From: Microglena sp. YARC
Taxonomy: Eukaryota > Chlorophyta > Chlorophyceae > Chlamydomonadales > Chlamydomonadaceae
Direction of reading: 5' to 3'
Assembly: GCA_022414725.1 (NCBI GenBank)
Contig: CM039462.1
Location: 118,982,891 to 119,046,890, forward strand
Length of the DNA stretch: 64,000 nucleotides
Part shown: in pieces, positions 41,612-52,500 of the stretch
Layout: each line of letters begins with the position of its first letter
Position numbering within the stretch: position 1 is the first letter of the stretch
Notes under the pieces: model-generated
What the model was told of the DNA's origin: nothing
The model's database searches: none
What the model saw: the letters and a program-made list of their open reading frames with translations, nothing else
Program-made: the position numbers and the translations under genes

Positions 41612-41810
41612 TAACAATTAATTTTGAAGCTTCGCAGATCTGCAGAACGAATGATCAGCACTGAGGCATGCTATTAATAGCAAGATTGGCAGATTCAGAG
41701 GTTGGAAGAGCACCAGTTCAATTCAATTGCGTGGTTCGAAGTTAGCATTTGCGCAATCTGCACGTTGCGCGCAAGTAGCAGGTCCAGCCGCGATGGGAGT
41801 TTGCAGGCGA
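41250..41810 (+). repeat. ~276-bp subrepeats within the 1.4-kb unit
   Basis: CCCCTAGGTC-AGCAC, GCTTCGCAG-TC-GCAGAA, TAGCTATAAATAGCAAG/ATGCTATTAATAGCAAG, GTTCGAAG-T-AGCAT and CGCAAGTAGCA-GTCCAGC each recur 275-281 bp apart. The same layout is present in every full unit of the array, so the 276-bp duplication is older than the 1.4-kb array. Confidence 0.85.
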
Positions 41811-42682
41811 TGGGCTCAGGGTCGGACGGAAACGCGAATGTTGCATGTTGCATGGACAGTTGGCATGTGAAGGACGGTTCTTTCTACGCGAACCCTTTAG
41901 GTTCCCCACGACTCCGCATCCGGTTACTCGTTTTTGTTACACTCACGTGACGCTAGTTGGTCGGCCCCCTCTTGACAATTTGACAATTTTTGACTTTGAG
42001 TGACTCGGTGTAACTCTTGAGTCTCTCCTACATTGAGGGCGGTAACTATATTGACCGCCCACTGAGCTGTTGGTTTTTGGAATTAAAAGCTTATGCATGG
42101 GCGGTCAGTTATGTACTTGTGTTGTAGCCTTGTTGCTTACGAAGTAACAAACAAACAAAAAAGGGACATTTTGCAGGGTTGCTATTTTTAAGCAGTATTG
42201 AACGTGCCTCTACTGTCATGCAAAGCATACATGAAAGGTTGGCTTTAGTCGTAAGAATTTAATGCAGAAAAAATGAGACCAATCTGAGGTCGGGTTGATT
42301 TTAGGGATTTTTGAAGGTGTTGCTTGTGTGGCTGGGCAGTATGAGCCGTTCAGGTCTGGGCTGCACCCGACGCGGGGGGGTGGTCGGGTGTGTCGGGGTG
42401 GACACTTGTAGCGTGGGACGGCATGCATTGGGCTGGCCGGGTGGTTGTGCGTTGTGTGGGTATGGCACGAAAGTAGCGCAGTTTGGGAGCGCATGTGGCA
42501 TGTGCTTTGGGAGAATACCGTGGGTGAGCATAGGGTCTCAATAGCCGCTCTGCCCATGGTTTGGAATGGCTGGGCCTAGAGTTGCGCCTGGCCATGGAGA
42601 ATGGAGATAAGTGGCTACCATTGTGCAACGCCGCTGCCCCCTAGGTCGAAGCACGAATCTGAAAGCTGCGTTGGTCGAAGCT

Positions 42683-42984
42683 TATCAGCTTGGATAACAC
42701 TCCGGAGAGTGGACTTAGTGTGTGCAGCACGCCAATCTATAAATGCGGAGACGAGAATAATTATTACAAAAGATAGTGGAACCATAAAGGGACACCAGCG
42801 GAGGAAAGGGGGGCGGTAGCCTGGAACCTGATCAGGGTACAGGTTAGACAGCGCGTGTCAGAAGAACCGATGACGCAGTCAACAGTAAGCTGACATAGTA
42901 CTGTCAGGACCGATAGTTCTAAGGAAGTACATAAGTAGTCACCAAGTCATAAAACGCGTGAGAGCACCGCAATTCATGCTGACA
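42683..42984 (-). repeat. Copia element 2 3' LTR
   Basis: 302 bp. On the minus strand it begins TGTCAGCATGAATTGCGG and ends AAGCTGATA. It is identical to 49258-49559. Confidence 0.95.
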
Positions 42985-43339
42985 CTCCACCTATGACACA
43001 GGTGACATACAATACTACTTCTCCACCTATGGCACTGGTGACATAGAACTATATGTAACAGATTGAAAAAAAAAAAAAAAAAAATCAAAGAACTCCGAAA
43101 ATTTCGAGAGAACTTCAAATGGAAACCCAAAGGTTTATAGGAAGGAATGAAACACGGCAAAAACCAAAAATTTGCCAAGTTAGAAAAGGATGAAAACCGA
43201 ATATCAAAGATGGGTAACAACGGTATAGAAACCCGATCCGGGAATAGGAACCTAAATGCCATACAATGATAACCAAAGAAACCGATGTAACAAAAAAAAA
43301 TTATATACCCTAAGAAAGAAGCGGTCATCCCCAAGCATC

Positions 43340-44407
43340 CGCATAAACCTCCAGAACACAGCAGGATCAAGGGGCTTGGGTGAAGGGGGTCAGCAACAGT
43401 TGTCCTTGGTGTTAACATAGGCAACATCTAGTGAACCGTCCTCCACCAGCTCCTTGATGTAGTGATGAATAAACATCAATGTGCTTGCTGCGAGGGAGGA
43501 GCTGCCAGTCATTGGCCCATCTCAGAGACCCTATGTTGTCACCCTGAATGGTAACTAAATCACAAGGCAGACCCAGATCCACCCTCAACTTCTTCAACCA
43601 TTGCACCTCCCTGGCAGCCTGAGACAGGGCCTGATACTCAGCCTCACAAGAGCTAATGGCAACTGTAGGCTGCCTTTGCCTCATCCAGTTCACTATGCAC
43701 CCTCCAGCCAGGACAGCAAAGCCAGTCTGAGATCTCCTGTCAGACCCATCATCAGCAAAGGATGAGTCACTAAAGACAGTAAAAGAGAAATCAGGGCTGT
43801 GTGTGTAAGTGAGTCCCAGGTGGGAATGTGACCTCAAATACAAAAGCAAACGCTTGGCTGCCCCCCACAGGGGGACGGTAGGGTGAGCAGAAAACCTGGA
43901 CAGGTAGCTCACAGCAAAGGCAATATCAAGGCCTGGTGCAAGTAGCCAGGTATAGCAAAGCACCAACAAGAGAGAGGTACTGGCTATTAGAGGACAGGGG
44001 TTCTCCAGGTGGGTCAGTGACGGTGGACTTGTCCATGGGGGCCACCAAACCTGGGCTTGGCAGCAGCAGTCAGACCAAACTGCTCCACCAGATCAACAAT
44101 GTAGGAGTGCTGGGAGAGGTTGATCTGAACACACCTGCCCGTCAGAGTCAAGTGTACAAGCCATGTCCAAGGAGAGGAACTGAACCGGCACCACCCATCT
44201 CTTTGACCTCTCCAGCCAGCTTTCTCCATAGCCCTTGATCAGCAAAACATACCTATCCAGCTCACTAAAAGCACAGATAAAATCATCAACATAGGTTAGG
44301 ACATAGCTCCACCCACCATTAGAATCCCTCCTAAAATACAGAGCAGGTTCCGCCTTGCACATAATAAAACCATGTGCAACCAAAACCGCTTGACATCCAT
44401 ACTCCAA
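43340..44407 (-). pseudogene. Copia element 2: RT C-terminus and RNase H
   Basis: Minus-strand reading from high to low coordinates: ALYFRRDSNGGWSYVLTYVD and DFICAFSELDRY (YVDD box near 44280), QPLPALLHC after a shift, then in a second frame LDIAFAVSYLSRFSAHPTVP, SYLSRFS, SSCEAEYQALSQAAREVQW and LPRSKHIDV (43412-43969), then a shifted NCADP-like end near 43400. The motifs match element 1 closely. Breaks at about 44100-43970 and 43470 disrupt the protein. Confidence 0.85.
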
Positions 44408-44877
44408 GCCCTGGGCGCCTGTTTCAAACCATCAAGGGACTTGATCAGCTTGCACACAAGGGGAACACCGTTAGGACCAAGTACCTTAAAGCCCTCAGGC
44501 TGGTGGCAGTACAAGTCCAGACCAGGTTCAAGGGAGCATTCAGAAATGCAGTTCTTGATGTCCAGCTGCCGAACAAACATCTTCCTATGAGTGATGGCAG
44601 CCAGGAGCACCCTCAGACCTGCTTTAGAAGAAACGGGGGCATATACATCATGAAAATCCAACCCAGGACGCTGCAGAAAACCACGAACCACAAAACGTGC
44701 CTTGAAGCGAATAGAACCATCAACCCCAACCTTCTTCACAAATAACCACCTGCCAGACAGGACCCTCTGTTTAGGAGGCAGTGGAGTGAGCGCCCAAGTG
44801 CCATGGGCATGTAGGGACGCCATCTCATCCTTCATAGCAAGGAGCCATTGATCCCTGTCAGGGCTGGTGGGAAGCAT
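44296..44877 (-). pseudogene. Copia element 2: RT N-terminal half
   Basis: One frame of 193 codons reads DRDQWLLAMKDEMASLHAHG, TWALTPLPPKQRVLSGRWLF, VKKVGVDGSIRFKARFVVRG, FLQRPGLDFHDVYAPVSSKA, MFVRQLDIKN and KLIKSLDGLKQAPRAW. These are standard copia RT landmarks up to just before the YVDD box, where the frame shifts. Confidence 0.88.
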
Positions 44878-45659
44878 GGCAGCTTTTGAAGGTCAGTTCA
44901 GTGGAAGTGGAAATGTATGCTCCCACGTACAAGCAGTGTACTTGTACATGAGCAGCGGGGATATCAGCAGTATCAGCAGTAAACCGTAGTATAGCCCCCA
45001 GCGCAGAACTACTGCCTGGTTGAAACAGGGCCGGCCTTATTTGCCTCTTATATCAACGAAGCCTGGGTTCGACCGGAACACCCAGCCATACGCAGTATCG
45101 GAACCGACCAGTGTTCCAGATCATCACTTGCACTATCGGCAACGGCTTACTTCATCACATGGCCTTGACCCGAGTAATCCACCAGGGACGACAGGAGGCG
45201 TCTGAATGAACGACACCGCGCGAGCCATCCGAGGTGGTCGGAGGTTGGCGACTATTAGTCAATGGACCTGATCCAGGTACCACTATGATCGAAGGGCTGT
45301 CGTAATCCTAAATCTTCACCGACGAAATGTGGCGCAGAGGAGGGCCTGGCGACCCCTGCGATTCGGCTAAGATTTTATCTGAAAGAACTGCAGAATCTCG
45401 CCCGCCCAGTGCCTTCACACACAATACAGCACCATCAGCCCCTGACCTGGACGCAAGCGTCATCCCATGATCAGGGCAGCGGTCGACAATTGGGGTTAGC
45501 AAAGGGTCAAGGAATTAACCGTAGGCACAGGCATATGTCCGTTGATAGCGGCAGGGATGCGAGAGACATACGGCGACCCGTCATAGGGAGATAGCCCCAG
45601 GAATACAGTTATGATCAAACTGCTCATAGAAGAGTACATCACGACTCTCTACTACCTGG

Positions 45660-46620
45660 CGCAACTTAGGAACCCAAACAAAATAACCCTTACTCACCAG
45701 GGAATACCCAACCAGTCTACCAGATAACGCCCTTTCGTCCAGCTTGTTGCGCTTCTTCCCATTTGACTAACGTAACGTAGCAAGGGCATCCGAACACGCG
45801 CAACATCGACACATCAGGCTGAACCCCAAAGAAAAGCTCATGAGGAGTCTTATCTCCCTGATTGGGCAAGCGATTACGAAGGTAACACGCAGCTAGGAAG
45901 GCATAGGGCCAGAAAGACTTAGTTAGCTTTGACTCCAGGTGGATGCTCCTAGCTATAGACTGTAAGACCCCATTGTACCTCTCCACAGTTGCATTCTGCT
46001 GTGCAGTGTATGCCAAAGATAAACTCATGCACTGCCCCAACCGATATCAGCCAATCCTCAAACCACTTTACTATAAACTCCTTAGCCCTGTCAGACCTCA
46101 GGCACTTAAAGGCCAAATCCGTGCAGCTGATTCATCCATCTGAGGATGATAGTCTGAACTGCTAAGGGAGCTTCATCCCTGGTCCTCAAGCACAACACTT
46201 CAGCATAGCCAGAGTGTTGGTCTGTGAGGCACAGAATATAAAACTCCCCACGCAGACCTCTAATATGAACTGGCCCCATGATGTCCAAGTGAAGGCGTTG
46301 GAGAGGTGCATTGATCGGAGTAGTGCTTGCTTTTAGGAAAAGGGAGACGTTTTGCCCTTAGCCTTTTGACAAGCATCACAAGGGATCTTAGCCAGTTTTT
46401 GGACCTGGTTGAGTGAGAGGGGTAAGTTCTTAAACCATACCCTTCTTGACAAGTCTGTGCATGGCATCATAGCCGGGGTGACCCAGCCGCCTATGCCACA
46501 GCCATTCAGAGTGGTAGGGATAACAACTCCACCGTCCTCATCAACATCAAGTGCAAAAAGCTGGGTAATTGTCAGCACCAAACGAACAGCCACTGGTGGT
46601 GTAACAAGGCCTACATGCAA
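45660..46620 (-). pseudogene. Copia element 2: integrase
   Basis: In order on the minus strand: the zinc-binding end IPCDACQKAKGKTSPFS (46333-46620 frame), core start MDIMGPVHIRGLRGEFYILC with LTDQHSGYAEV (46106-46288), then SLAYTAQQNATVERYNGVLQ, WPYAFLAACYLRNRLPNQGD and MLRVFGCPCYVTLVKW (45717-46040). The catalytic D and E regions are recognisable but lie in different frames. The integrase C-terminal and linker region down to about 44900 is heavily shifted. Confidence 0.85.
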
Positions 46621-46994
46621 ACTTGTAAAACACCATCACTGGAGGCAGGGAAGGACCAGAGAATAGAAGAGCCCTGAGTGGCAGTGCAACTAATACTATC
46701 AAAAGAAATCTTGCAGTGGAGAGAATGAGCCACAGCATTTACTGACAGGAGGTTCACCGGACAGTGAGGTATGTAGAGAACATTAGTTAGAATGATTGGT
46801 GTTGGTAACCAATCACTACATAACTCAATGGATCCCTTACCTACTGCCCGTTGAACCACACCATCACCAAATCGAACTGATGGCAGATTCAGTGGAACAT
46901 CAAACACAGTGAACAAAGATCTATCACCTGTGATGGACATTCCAGCTCCAGAATCCACATGCCAGACCCCCTCAGACAGGCTCGGACTACACAC
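46611..46994 (-). pseudogene. Copia element 2: aspartic protease and GAG-pre-integrase
   Basis: The frame reads GVWHVDSGAGMSITGDRSLF, where D-S-G-A is the catalytic triad of retropepsins, then RFGDGVVQRAVGKGSIEL and VLYIPHCPVNLLSVNAVAHS, typical of copia protease followed by the pre-integrase region. It appears intact over its length, but the joins on both sides change frame. Confidence 0.85.
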
Positions 46995-47039
46995 ATTTGA
47001 GAACCTAGAGGTGCAGGAGAATAGGACAGGGCTTACCTG

Positions 47040-49220
47040 CTACTTCTGCATAGCAAACCCATCAATTTGAGCCTGCAAGGAAGACAAATTGCTTTGGAGT
47101 AAGGTGACCTGGAAGGGCCAGGTTAGCAGGCAACGGTGAAGGAAGCGTTGGTTCTGCACGACCAGGGACCCTTCGCAGGGCAGGGAACTTCGTCCAGCAA
47201 CGGTCCTCCGAGTGACCATCCTTGTGGGGGCATGGTCCCCAGGTGCATTCCAGGCGCCTCTTGTTCGACCCAGAACCACCACCAGTCTTCTGCCGCCGCT
47301 GAAATGCAGCATTAGCAGGAAACTGAGGAGCGGTCCGGGACCAACCAGGATGCCTGGAATCCGACTGAGGGAGCGCTATGTTAAGAATATCTAGCTGCCT
47401 ATATTCCTCTAGACAGGACCAGTACTCAACAGGTTGCTGGTTGTATATCAGGATACCATACTTAATCCGCAGCGTTTCGAACCGGGGCAGACTCGCACCT
47501 TGAACTATAATGCCCATGGCGTGACGCTGAGTCTGCGGAAACCCAGCACTGCGCAGGTCAGTGCACATACCGCGGAACCCGACGAAAGAAAGCGTCAACC
47601 TGCTCATGAGTGCCCATGGCCGAAGCATGATACTCCTTCAGCAAGAGAGGGACACGCGAGGGCAAGGGCATCGGACTGCTGCCTCCGGATATGCAAAAAG
47701 ATATCCCCGAGGTGAAGCAAAGTCCCTATACACCTTGACTAGGGCATCCGTCATGTTGGCAAGCATCATGGATAAGATCATGAACTCTTGGCGGGGTAGG
47801 GTAAGCGCACTGAAACCCAACAGTGCAGGATCGACACTAGACTCACCATGAGAGGCCGAATTTCCAGCAGCAGGAGGAGCACACCGAGGAGCTAAAGACT
47901 CACGAATCGCCAGAAAATACTCAGCAGCAAGACAGCGTCATAAGCGCGCTGGTCATCTAAGTTCCTGATGAGATCTAGGGAACGCGCAACACGCACAATG
48001 AGCTCGAAATCAGGACGAACAGGACAGAAAGGGAGTGGCACCTTAACAAACTGGTAACCTCGCAGGTCACTGTTCCTACGCCCAACCCCTCCAGAGGTCA
48101 CACCATTAGCAGGAGGGTAGTTAATCCCTGGCATAACAGGTCCCAGAAAAGCCCGACACTCTAGACCTAGCTCAGAATAAGCCATCACACGCCTAGGCCT
48201 AGGGCGACCCTTGCTATCAAACCATAGCCTGAGTGGCAGTCATATCCAGCCTACCGTACAGAGTGCGGTCCAAGGATTCCCCAGCATGTTGAGCTTGGCG
48301 GATAAGACGGCATTCCTGCAGGATAGACGCAGAGGATGTCCGCCATCGAGCAGATGCTCCAGGAGTCGCATGACAGCGAAGGAGGCACATATGGCGGAGG
48401 GCCAGGAGCAGGGGGCTGCTCCACAGGCGGAGGGGGGGTGGAGGGGGCTCCTGCGAAGGGCCAGCAAAGGATGCGCGGCCAGCAGCAGCAGCAGAAGCCT
48501 CTCGAGCACGAGTATTGTAGCCAGACAGACCTCGGTCCGGAGGCAAGGTGAAAGACGCAGACTTCTGCATCAAAGACGGCCTGGCCACCTCCGGGTGGAC
48601 AGGTGGAAGGGGCGCAAGCAGAGGCGCAGAGACTGGATCAGGCTTAAACTCCGGGGAAGGCGCAAGAGCAGGTGCCGACAGAGGCTCATACACAGGAGAG
48701 ACGGTAGAATTGAACACTCGAGTAGCAGTGGAAGGAGTGACTCCACCGAAGTCACCACTCATAGCACTCTGCAGATCTTCATCACCATCATCAGAGTCAT
48801 CAGCATAGCCATCTGCACGGCGATGACGAGCAAGTTCTTGATAGTCGTAGTCAAAACGGGCATCAGGAGGTGGAGGCGCCCCTGCGTACTGGATAATCTG
48901 AGTGGAAACACAGCAGAGTCGCATCAGAACGTCCTCAATCTCAGGAGAGAGACGTCGGACAGTAGCAGAAGGAGCCGTAAAGGTGGAGGATTGATTGGGG
49001 GGGTCACTTCCACGATGGCGGAAGGACTCTCATGACCGCTAGCAGAGGCAGCTGGTGCACAGACGTCTAGCCAATCATCAAGAGGACCCGGGTCCTCCTT
49101 AGGAAGGACACGGTCGCAGCCATTGCTTATAATGACACTGCGCATCCCGCGCGTCCAAGATTCTCCATTCTTGTCGTGGAGTTTCTCAAAATTAGCGGGA
49201 GGCCCTCGCGGAAGTTGCAT
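47040..49220 (-). pseudogene. Copia element 2: Gag
   Basis: Three frames together make Gag: 48924-49220 (with SWTRGMRSVIISNGCDR and PSAIVEVTPP), 48217-48924 (proline/alanine-rich) and 47062-47628 plus 47892-48188. The last part contains YWSCLEEYRQLDILNIALPQ and CTWGPCPHKDGHSEDRCW, a C-x4-C-x5-H-x4-C variant of the CX2CX4HX4C nucleocapsid zinc knuckle. The Gag protein coats the RNA in cytoplasmic particles. Frame breaks at about 48920, 48200 and 47850 may be real or sequence errors. Confidence 0.65.
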
Positions 49221-49257
49221 CGCAAAGCAGTGGTAGTAAATGAGGGACCGTATAACC

Positions 49258-49559
49258 TATCAGCTTGGATAACACTCCGGAGAGTGGACTTAGTGTGTGC
49301 AGCACGCCAATCTATAAATGCGGAGACGAGAATAATTATTACAAAAGATAGTGGAACCATAAAGGGACACCAGCGGAGGAAAGGGGGGCGGTAGCCTGGA
49401 ACCTGATCAGGGTACAGGTTAGACAGCGCGTGTCAGAAGAACCGATGACGCAGTCAACAGTAAGCTGACATAGTACTGTCAGGACCGATAGTTCTAAGGA
49501 AGTACATAAGTAGTCACCAAGTCATAAAACGCGTGAGAGCACCGCAATTCATGCTGACA
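49258..49559 (-). repeat. Copia element 2 5' LTR
   Basis: 302 bp, identical to the 3' LTR. Just inside it on the minus strand, GGTTATACGG...TACTACCACTGCTT parallels GGTTACTGGG...CACTACCACTGCTT in element 1, marking a conserved leader where the primer-binding site should be. I could not match it to a specific tRNA. Confidence 0.95.
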
Positions 49560-52500
49560 AAGCTCTGATTGCAGACACTGTTAGATGTGAGACCCCTTTG
49601 TGTCACCTTCTTGGGTAGCGAGTTAGTTCTTACTTGTGTAGCTTCGCAGCTCCGCAGAAGGAACGATTGGTACTTAGGTAGCTATAAATAGCAAGTCACT
49701 TTGGCTGAGACGGGGGTCGGAAGTGCACCAGTTATCGATTCCGCAGTTCGAAGGTCAGCATATGCTCAATTTCCACGTTCGCAAGTAGCACGTCCAGCAG
49801 GTTGCAGGCGATGGGCCCCTAGGTCAGAGCACGTAGCTCAAAGCTGCGCTGGTCCAAACTCCACAGGTTCGCAGGGTGGTGTTACCCACTTGGGCTGATA
49901 GTAATTAATTTTGAAGCTTCGCAGATCTGCAGAACGAATGATCAGCACTGAGGCATGCTATTAATAGTAAGATTGGCAGATTCAGAGGTAAGGAGAGCAC
50001 CAGTTCAATTCAATTGCGTGGTTCGAAGTTAGCATTTGCGCAATCTGCACGTTGCGCGCAAGTAGCAGGTCCAGCCGCGATGGGAGTTTGCAGGCGATGG
50101 GCTCAGGGTCGGACGGAAACGCGAATGTTGCATGTTGCATGGACAGTTGGCATGTGAAAGGACGGTTCTTTCTACGCGAACCCTTTAGGTTCCCCACGAC
50201 TCCGCATCCGGTTACTCGTTTTTGTTACACTCACGTGACGCTAGTTGGTCGGCCCCCTCTTGACAATTTGACAATTTTTGACTTTGAGTGACTCGGTGTA
50301 ACTCTTGAGTCTCTCCTACATTGAGGGCGGTAACTATATTGACCGCCCACTGAGCTGTTGTTTTTGGAATTAAAAAGCTTATGCATGGGCGGTCAGTTAT
50401 GTACTTGTGTTGTAGCCTTGTTGCTTACGAAGTAACAAACAAACAAAAAAGGGACATTTTGCAGGGTTGCTATTTTTAAGCAGTATTGAACGTGCCTCTA
50501 CTGTCATGCAAAGCATACATGAAGGTTGGCTTTAGTCGTAAGAATTTAATGCAGAAAAAATGAGACCAATCTGAGGTCGGGTTGATTTTAGGGATTTTTG
50601 AAGGTGTTGCTTGTGTGGGCTGGGCAGTATGAGCCGTTCAGGGTCTGGGCTGCACCCGACGCGGGGGGTGGTCGGGTGTGTCGGGGTGGACACTTGTAGC
50701 GTGGGACGGCATGCATTGGGCTGGCCGGGTGGTTGTGCGTTGTGTGGGTATGGCACGAAAGTAGCGCAGTTTGGGAGCGCATGTGGCATGTGCTTTGGGA
50801 GAATACCGTGGGTGAGCATAGGGTCTCAATAGCCGCTCTGCCCATGGTTTGGAATGGCTGGGCCTAGAGTTGCGCCTGGCCATGGAGAATGGAGATAAGT
50901 GGCTACCATTGTGCAACGCCGCTGCCCCCTAGGTCGAAGCACGAATCTGAAAGCTGCGTTGGTCGAAGCTCTGATTGCAGACACTGTTAGATGTGAGACC
51001 CCTTTGTGTCACCTTCTTGGGTAGCGAGTTAGTTCTTACTTGTGTAGCTTCGCAGCTCCGCAGAAGGAACGATTGGTACTTAGGTAGCTATAAATAGCAA
51101 GTCACTTTGGCTGAGACGGGGGTCGGAAGTGCACCAGTTATCGATTCCGCAGTTCGAAGGTCAGCATATGCTCAATTTCCACGTTCGCAAGTAGCACGTC
51201 CAGCAGGTTGCAGGCGATGGGCCCTAGGTCAGAGCACGTAGCTCAAAGCTGCGCTGGTCCAAACTCCACAGGTTCGCAGGGTGGTGTTACCCACTTGGGC
51301 TGATAGTAATTAATTTTGAAGCTTCGCAGATCTGCAGAACGAATGATCAGCACTGAGGCATGCTATTAATAGTAAGATTGGCAGATTCAGAGGTAAGGAG
51401 AGCACCAGTTCAATTCAATTGCGTGGTTCGAAGTTAGCATTTGCGCAATCTGCACGTTGCGCGCAAGTAGCAGGTCCAGCCGCGATGGGAGTTTGCAGGC
51501 GATGGGCTCAGGGTCGGACGGAAACGCGAATGTTGCATGTTGCATGGACAGTTGGCATGTGAAGGACGGTTCTTTCTACGCGAACCCTTTAGGTTCCCCA
51601 CGACTCCGCATCCGGTTACTCGTTTTTGTTACACTCACGTGACGCTAGTTGGTCGGCCCCCTCTTGACAATTTGACAATTTTTGACTTTGAGTGACTCGG
51701 TGTAACTCTTGAGTCTCTCCTACATTGAGGGCGGTAACTATATTGACCGCCCACTGAGCTGTTGGTTTTTGGAATTAAAAGCTTATGCATGGGCGGTCAG
51801 TTATGTACTTGTGTTGTAGCCTTGTTGCTTACGAAGTAACAAACAAACAAAAAAGGGACATTTTGCAGGGTTGCTATTTTTAAGCAGTATTGAACGTGCC
51901 TCTACTGTCATGCAAAGCATACATGAAGGTTGGCTTTAGTCGTAAGAATTTAATGCAGAAAAAATGAGACCAATCTGAGGTCGGGTTGATTTTAGGGATT
52001 TTTGAAGGTGTTGCTTGTGTGGGCTGGGCAGTATGAGCCGTTCAGGGTCTGGGCTGCACCCGACGCGGGGGGGTGGTCGGGTGTGTCGGGGTGGACACTT
52101 GTAGCGTGGGACGGCATGCATTGGGCTGGCCGGGTGGTTGTGCGTTGTGTGGGTATGGCACGAAAGTAGCGCAGTTTGGGAGCGCATGTGGCATGTGCTT
52201 TGGGAGAATACCGTGGTGAGCATAGGGTCTCAATAGCCGCTCTGCCCATGGTTTGGAATGGCTGGGCCTAGAGTTGCGCCTGGCCATGGAGAATGGAGAT
52301 AAGTGGCTACCATTGTGCAACGCCGCTGCCCCCTAGGTCGAAGCACGAATCTGAAAGCTGCGTTGGTCGAAGCTCTGATTGCAGACACTGTTAGATGTGA
52401 GACCCCTTTGTGTCACCTTCTTGGGTAGCGAGTTAGTTTCTTACTTGTGTAGCTTCGCAGCTCCGCAGAAGGAACGATTGGTACTTAGGTAGCTATAAAT

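Larger units (their letters stand above)
42683..49559 (-). mobile_element. Ty1/copia LTR retrotransposon, element 2
   Basis: 6877 bp on the minus strand, flanked by the 5-bp duplication AAGCT (42678-42682, 49560-49564). The two 302-bp LTRs (42683-42984, 49258-49559) appear identical base for base, so the insertion is very recent. It interrupts unit 2 of the 1.4-kb array; the uninterrupted site is visible in the neighbouring units. Internal order on the minus strand: Gag, zinc-knuckle-like motif, protease, integrase zinc domain and core, RT and RNase H. At least six frame breaks occur in gag-pol. Confidence 0.97.
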
